A program made the position numbers and the translations under genes. A stretch of 22,680 nt of DNA from Saprolegnia diclina VS20. Lineage: Eukaryota; Oomycota; Saprolegniomycetes; Saprolegniales; Saprolegniaceae. The first letter of the stretch is position 1, and the number at the start of each line of letters is the position of its first letter. Positions 19,637-22,680 of the stretch are shown here, in pieces. Under the pieces are notes generated by a model. The model searched no databases and was not told the DNA's origin. It saw only the letters and a list, made by a program, of their open reading frames with translations. The stretch covers positions 111,144 to 133,823 of the forward strand of contig NW_008246178.1 of assembly GCF_000281045.1 (NCBI RefSeq). Direction: 5' to 3'.

Positions 19637-19946
19637 TTTCAAAATGGCGTTGGACACAAAAGATCATCTTGGGACAAACACGTATCTCCCATTTCCCACC
19701 ACCATGCCTATACTAGATATTGGTATGTGTGTGTCGAAGTGGGAATTTCGCGTGGGATTTGGGAAAAACACAATGGGGCGCAGACCCGCGTTGGACAGGC
19801 ATGCCGGCGTCGCACATGCAGGACATGAAGAGCGCTGGACAGGACGATGACGAAGCGATAAGCATGCGCCTCGAGACTTCTCGCCGCGAAAAGAAACGTT
19901 TCGCTGCTTACGACAAGAATACGTCACCCAACTTCAACTTGCGAGG
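19637..19946. promoter_or_regulatory. Divergent spacer between the helical-protein and SWEET genes
   Basis: This is 310 bp between divergent start codons. The middle (about 19686-19770) contains TTTCCCACC, then GTGGGAATTTC, GTGGGATTTG and GGGAAAAAC. These are repeated GGGA/TCCC words on both strands that could bind a common factor. The rest shows no repeats. Short plus-strand frames cross it (starts at 19617 and 19720) but none continues into the SWEET frame or resembles a protein. Confidence 0.35.
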
Positions 19947-20685
19947 ATGAGCCTCCTCGTGCAGATCGTCGCGAGCCTCTCGTCCTTGTACTTGCTGCTG
20001 AGTCCGATCTCGCTCTTGCGCCAGATCTCGGCGGCCAAAACGACGGGCAGCCACGGCGTCGCGCCGCTGCTCTGGACGCACATCGCCTACGTCGTCTGGT
20101 ATGCTACGCACCAGTCCACGCACATCATGTGGTGGTAGGCTGATCTACAGCCTCTGCGTCGGCGTCTTCTTCCCGTACATCTCGACCAACATGATCAGCG
20201 CGCCCGTGAGCGTCGTCTACCTGGTGATTTTTTACAAACACAGCCCCGAGAAGACACGGCTGCGTCCAGTGTATGGCGCAACCACCGTTTGCCTTGCCAG
20301 CCTCGCCACCTACGTCGCGCTATCGACCGAGCCGTGGGACGTCGTGACGCGCCACGTCGGCGTCGTCGCCATTGTGTGCGCGGCAGTGATGGTCGCCGCC
20401 CCGCTCTCGGTGCTCCGCGACGTCGTGCGCACGCAAAGCAGCGCGCTCTTGCCGCGCAAGATCATGCTTGCGACGCTCGTGAGTAACGGCGCGTGGATGC
20501 TCACGGGCCTCCTTCACGCCGACATGATCATCGTCATACCCAACGCGTTCAACCTCGGCCTCGGCCTGCTCCAAATGACGCTCTTCCTCTGGTACCCGTC
20601 GTCACCCGCCGACGCCGCCGCCACGGACGCGCTCCTGCATTTTGACGCCAAGGACATTGATGCCACTATGGACGTTGTGCATTAG
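19947..20685 (+). CDS. SWEET: SWEET-family sugar transporter (copy 1)
   Basis: SWEET proteins are seven-helix uniporters that pass mono- or disaccharides across plasma or internal membranes. Two exons, 19947-20098 and 20139-20685, separated by a 40-bp GT..TAG intron, give 232 residues, a normal family length. Both MtN3/saliva triple-helix repeats are present. Repeat 1 has LLLSPISLLRQI (Pro20), Pro40 and YSLCVGVFFPY. Repeat 2 has APLSVLRDVVRTQSSALLP (Pro139, Pro156), LVSNGAWMLTG and PNAFNLGLGLLQMTLFLWYP (Pro185-Asn186). The four prolines correspond to the family's hinge prolines. The intron falls inside the VVW/LIY junction of helix 2. Substrate cannot be read from sequence. Its stop codon overlaps that of the opposing SWEET gene. 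Confidence 0.92.
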
Positions 20686-21451
20686 AGAACACCAATATTG
20701 AGTTTGGCGAGCGCCAAGTCGTCGTCATCGTCGTCGTCTGTCGTCGTGTCGATGCCCTTGTAAGTCGGCGGCGTCCGGTAGTAGACGCAGAGGAAGACCT
20801 GGAAGAGGCCGAGGCCAAGGTTGAGGCCGTTGGGGCCATACACGAACGGGTCGCTGATCATGAGTCCAAACGTAAACCAGAGCGACGCGCAGAGCACGCC
20901 GGCGAGGATGAGGCGTAGCGGCAGCGCGGCCGCAGACTTTTTCTTGACGACCGTACCAACCGCCGCAAGCGGCGAGCCAAACATGAGCGTGCATACGGCG
21001 ATCCCGAGGTAGCCAACATGGCCCGCAACGTCCCGGTTGTGGAGAACGTACGCGCCATACGCAGCGTAGACGATCGCGCCGACAACGACGGCGAGCGTCC
21101 CCACGATCTTCTGCGCAAGCACGCGCCGGTGCGGCCCGCCGTGTGTGTACATGATCGCAAGGTAGTACACGGCGAGCAGCGCATTGATGGCGTTGGTGAC
21201 GACAAGCGGAAACCAGTTGGCCACCAGCACGCCGTAGAGCGTCCTACGCCGCACATCAGCTCTTCGTTCACGGCCCACAGGCGGCAGTACCAGATGCAGC
21301 CGTTGGCAAACATGCACAGGATGGGCAGACTTTCGATGGGCACCTTGGCGCGGACCTTCTCCATGTCCTTGAGCGGACTCATGGTCATGTAGATGGCCGA
21401 AGCCGACGCCAGCAGCTTCACGGTGGTCACGACTGCTGGGTGCGCGAGCAT
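20682..21451 (-). CDS. SWEET: SWEET-family sugar transporter (copy 2)
   Basis: This is a second seven-helix SWEET-type uniporter, on the opposite strand. Exons (minus strand) are 21451-21291 and 21243-20682 around a 47-bp intron; the product is 240 residues. The ATG at 21451 (MLAHPAVVTT) is the first in frame; the frame is open further upstream but only from non-ATG codons. Repeat 1 shows MSPLKDMEKV (Pro26), Pro43 and NGCIWTLYGVLVANWFPL. Repeat 2 shows GSPLAAVGTVVKKKSAAALP (Pro145, Pro162) and YGPNGLNLGLGLFQVFLC (Pro191-Asn192). The C-terminal tail has an acidic run of seven aspartates (DTTTDDDDDDDLALAK) from a GTC/ATC-type microsatellite, absent in copy 1. Its intron lies at the same place in the fold (end of helix 2) as in copy 1, so the two are probably old duplicates. 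They are now divergent in sequence. Confidence 0.92.
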
Positions 21452-21678
21452 CGTCCAAAAATGGAGCCAGCTGACCGGCTGAATCTGACGTGCGCGAACC
21501 GGATCACATTCCAACCGGTAAGGTCGCAATCGGTTACGAATTAACCGGTTAATGAATCCAAATCAAAGCGCCCACGCATGCGTTGCCAATGCCTCGAACG
21601 CAGTCGTTCGAGGCTTCATGCGCTGTGAGATCTTCTTATGCCCAAGTACCGGTGGTATCTACAAGCAGCAGCAATAAC
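21452..21678. promoter_or_regulatory. Divergent region with clustered AACCGG sites and a perfect palindrome
   Basis: This is 227 bp between the SWEET copy 2 start and the next rightward ATG. AACCGG occurs at 21497-21502 and 21513-21518, its complement CGGTT at 21531-21535, and the 12-bp perfect palindrome TTAACCGGTTAA at 21541-21552. Four copies in under 60 bp is more than chance would suggest. A CCAAT box lies at 21586-21590, directly before the hairpin at 21591-21614. Confidence 0.5.
21591..21614. repeat. Perfect 10-bp inverted repeat with 4-base loop
   Basis: GCCTCGAACG, loop CAGT, then CGTTCGAGGC. The stem has no mismatch. No T-run follows it. It lies in the 5' flank of the ankyrin/channel gene. 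It could form a DNA cruciform or mRNA hairpin, or be a dimeric protein-binding site. Confidence 0.7.
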
Positions 21679-22680
21679 ATGTCCAAGAGGAAACGGATAT
21701 TATCTGCCACCGCCTCCGAGCCCGAGTGCTGCTTTTTGAGCTTCCGCACTTTTCTCCTTCTCGAGAAGCTCCTGCTCAACCCGACGGCCCACATTGCCCT
21801 GGAAGACTATGGCGGCATGTCGCCGCTCGAGCACGCGCTGCGCTGCACTCCTGCGCAGCGAGGCCCACTACCGCGCGACGACACCCCACTATCCGTATGA
21901 CGAGCACCTGCGCGCCGAGCTCAACATGGCCGACGCAGCGTTCGGCAAGCGGCTCTTCCGCCAGGCCCTCGGGAGCGACCCGGCTGCCGCGCTGCGGTAC
22001 CTAAACCAGTTTGTCAATAGCGATGGCCGGTACAACCTCACATTCAAGGACCTCAACGCGATCTACGGCAAGTACCACATCAAGAGCTCGGTCTTGTACT
22101 CGGTGCTCAACGGCCGCATCCTCGCGTACGTGTCCCTGGCATCTCTGTGTGGCTCGGTCATTACAAAGACACGTGTCTTGCCGCCGTCAGTAGTGCGTGT
22201 CCACGTTGGCCCCAGCAGTCGGCCATGGAGAGCGAAGAAGAGGAAAGGGCTCGGCATGGCGATGGACTCGAGTGCAGCGCGCGACGGCCGGCGCGACCAG
22301 CCGCATGCAAGCTTCGCGCCGAGACACGAGTCGCGCGTCGACGCCCGAGATGTACGTAGAGTATGGCGGCAGTAACGAGCGCGCGACCTGCCGTAGGTCG
22401 AACGCGGCCGCACCGCTGGTCGTTCTGGACGCGCAAGCGCATGATGCCGTGGCGCTCACGATGCTAGATAACGTGGCGTCGCTCCCAGCGTCGTCGCAGG
22501 TCTTGGGAACTCGTACAAGCGCATCTCACGGAGGCGGTCGCGTGGCCGACGCGCGAGAGGCCGTCGAAAAATTTGGCCAGGGCTCCGCCCTAGGGCCGCA
22601 TCGGTGGCTCGTCACGGATGCTGTAGCTGCGCCACGCCTACATCAACGTTGCATGAGCCCGCGGCCCGAGGCCTGCGCAC
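21679..22680 (+). CDS. Possible ankyrin/ion-channel gene, 5' part, with a frame break
   Basis: From the ATG at 21679 (MSKRKRILSATASE) the frame gives ankyrin-like text (FLLLEKLLLNPTAHIALEDY, then GGMSPLEHALRC) and stops at 21900. A second frame, shifted by one base, continues the theme: LLRSEAHYRATTPHYPYDE, ADAAFGKRLFRQALG, ALRYLNQFVNSDGRYNLTFK and YGKYHIKSSVLYSVLNGRIL (to about 22135). The switch near 21846 is either a lost base (pseudogene or sequencing error) or a 40-bp intron from GTCGCCGCTC to CTGCGCAG (21823-21862). Beyond 22136 (donor GTACGTG) exons are unclear. A 45-bp intron-like GTACGTAG..CCGTAG (22350-22394) precedes APLVVLDAQAHDAVALTMLD, open to the window end. The order recalls ankyrin-bearing TRP-type channels of oomycetes, but no channel helices are in the window. 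Confidence 0.4.

Overview
The window looks like gene-dense, GC-rich nuclear DNA from a stramenopile, most likely an oomycete of the Saprolegniales type. This rests on eukaryotic genes (histone H3, RasGAP, XRCC3, two SWEET transporters), uniformly tiny spliceosomal introns (about 38-55 bp in my models, nearly all ending in TAG), very short gaps between genes, and small promoters shared by divergent genes. I could not run a search, so the taxon is inference. I see no rRNA, tRNA, CRISPR array or mobile element.

Layout, left to right: a truncated minus-strand gene start (1-95); a small mitochondrial-looking one-pass membrane protein (421-851, +); malonyl-CoA:ACP transacylase in five exons (957-2103, -); an intronless, unusual histone H3 variant (2624-3031, +); a RasGAP protein with a C-terminal START domain (confident part 3919-6144, +; 5' exons upstream unresolved); a 222-residue multi-pass membrane protein (6184-7032, -); an XRCC3-like RAD51 paralogue (7376-8196, -); a serine-rich protein ending in a CaaX box (8653-9069, +); a 1344-residue EF-hand protein in ten exons (9124-13582, -); a 514-residue coiled-coil protein (14203-15747, +); a 1072-residue helical protein in sixteen exons (15775-19636, -); two SWEET transporters tail to tail with overlapping stop codons (19947-20685 + and 20682-21451 -); and the start of an apparent ankyrin/ion-channel gene with a frame problem (21679 to the edge, +).

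The genes do not form one pathway. Their architecture is the common theme: mostly divergent or convergent pairs, convergent stop codons 105 bp apart or closer (one pair overlapping), and CCAAT boxes concentrated in the divergent intergenic regions. Three parts deserve most attention: the H3 variant, whose tail has lost T6, K23 and the K27 'ARKS' context while its fold is intact; the RasGAP-START domain combination; and the overlapping SWEET pair.

Gene models were spliced by eye from reading frame, GT/AG ends and phase. Exon sums are consistent with the frame throughout for the genes listed with full exon coordinates.
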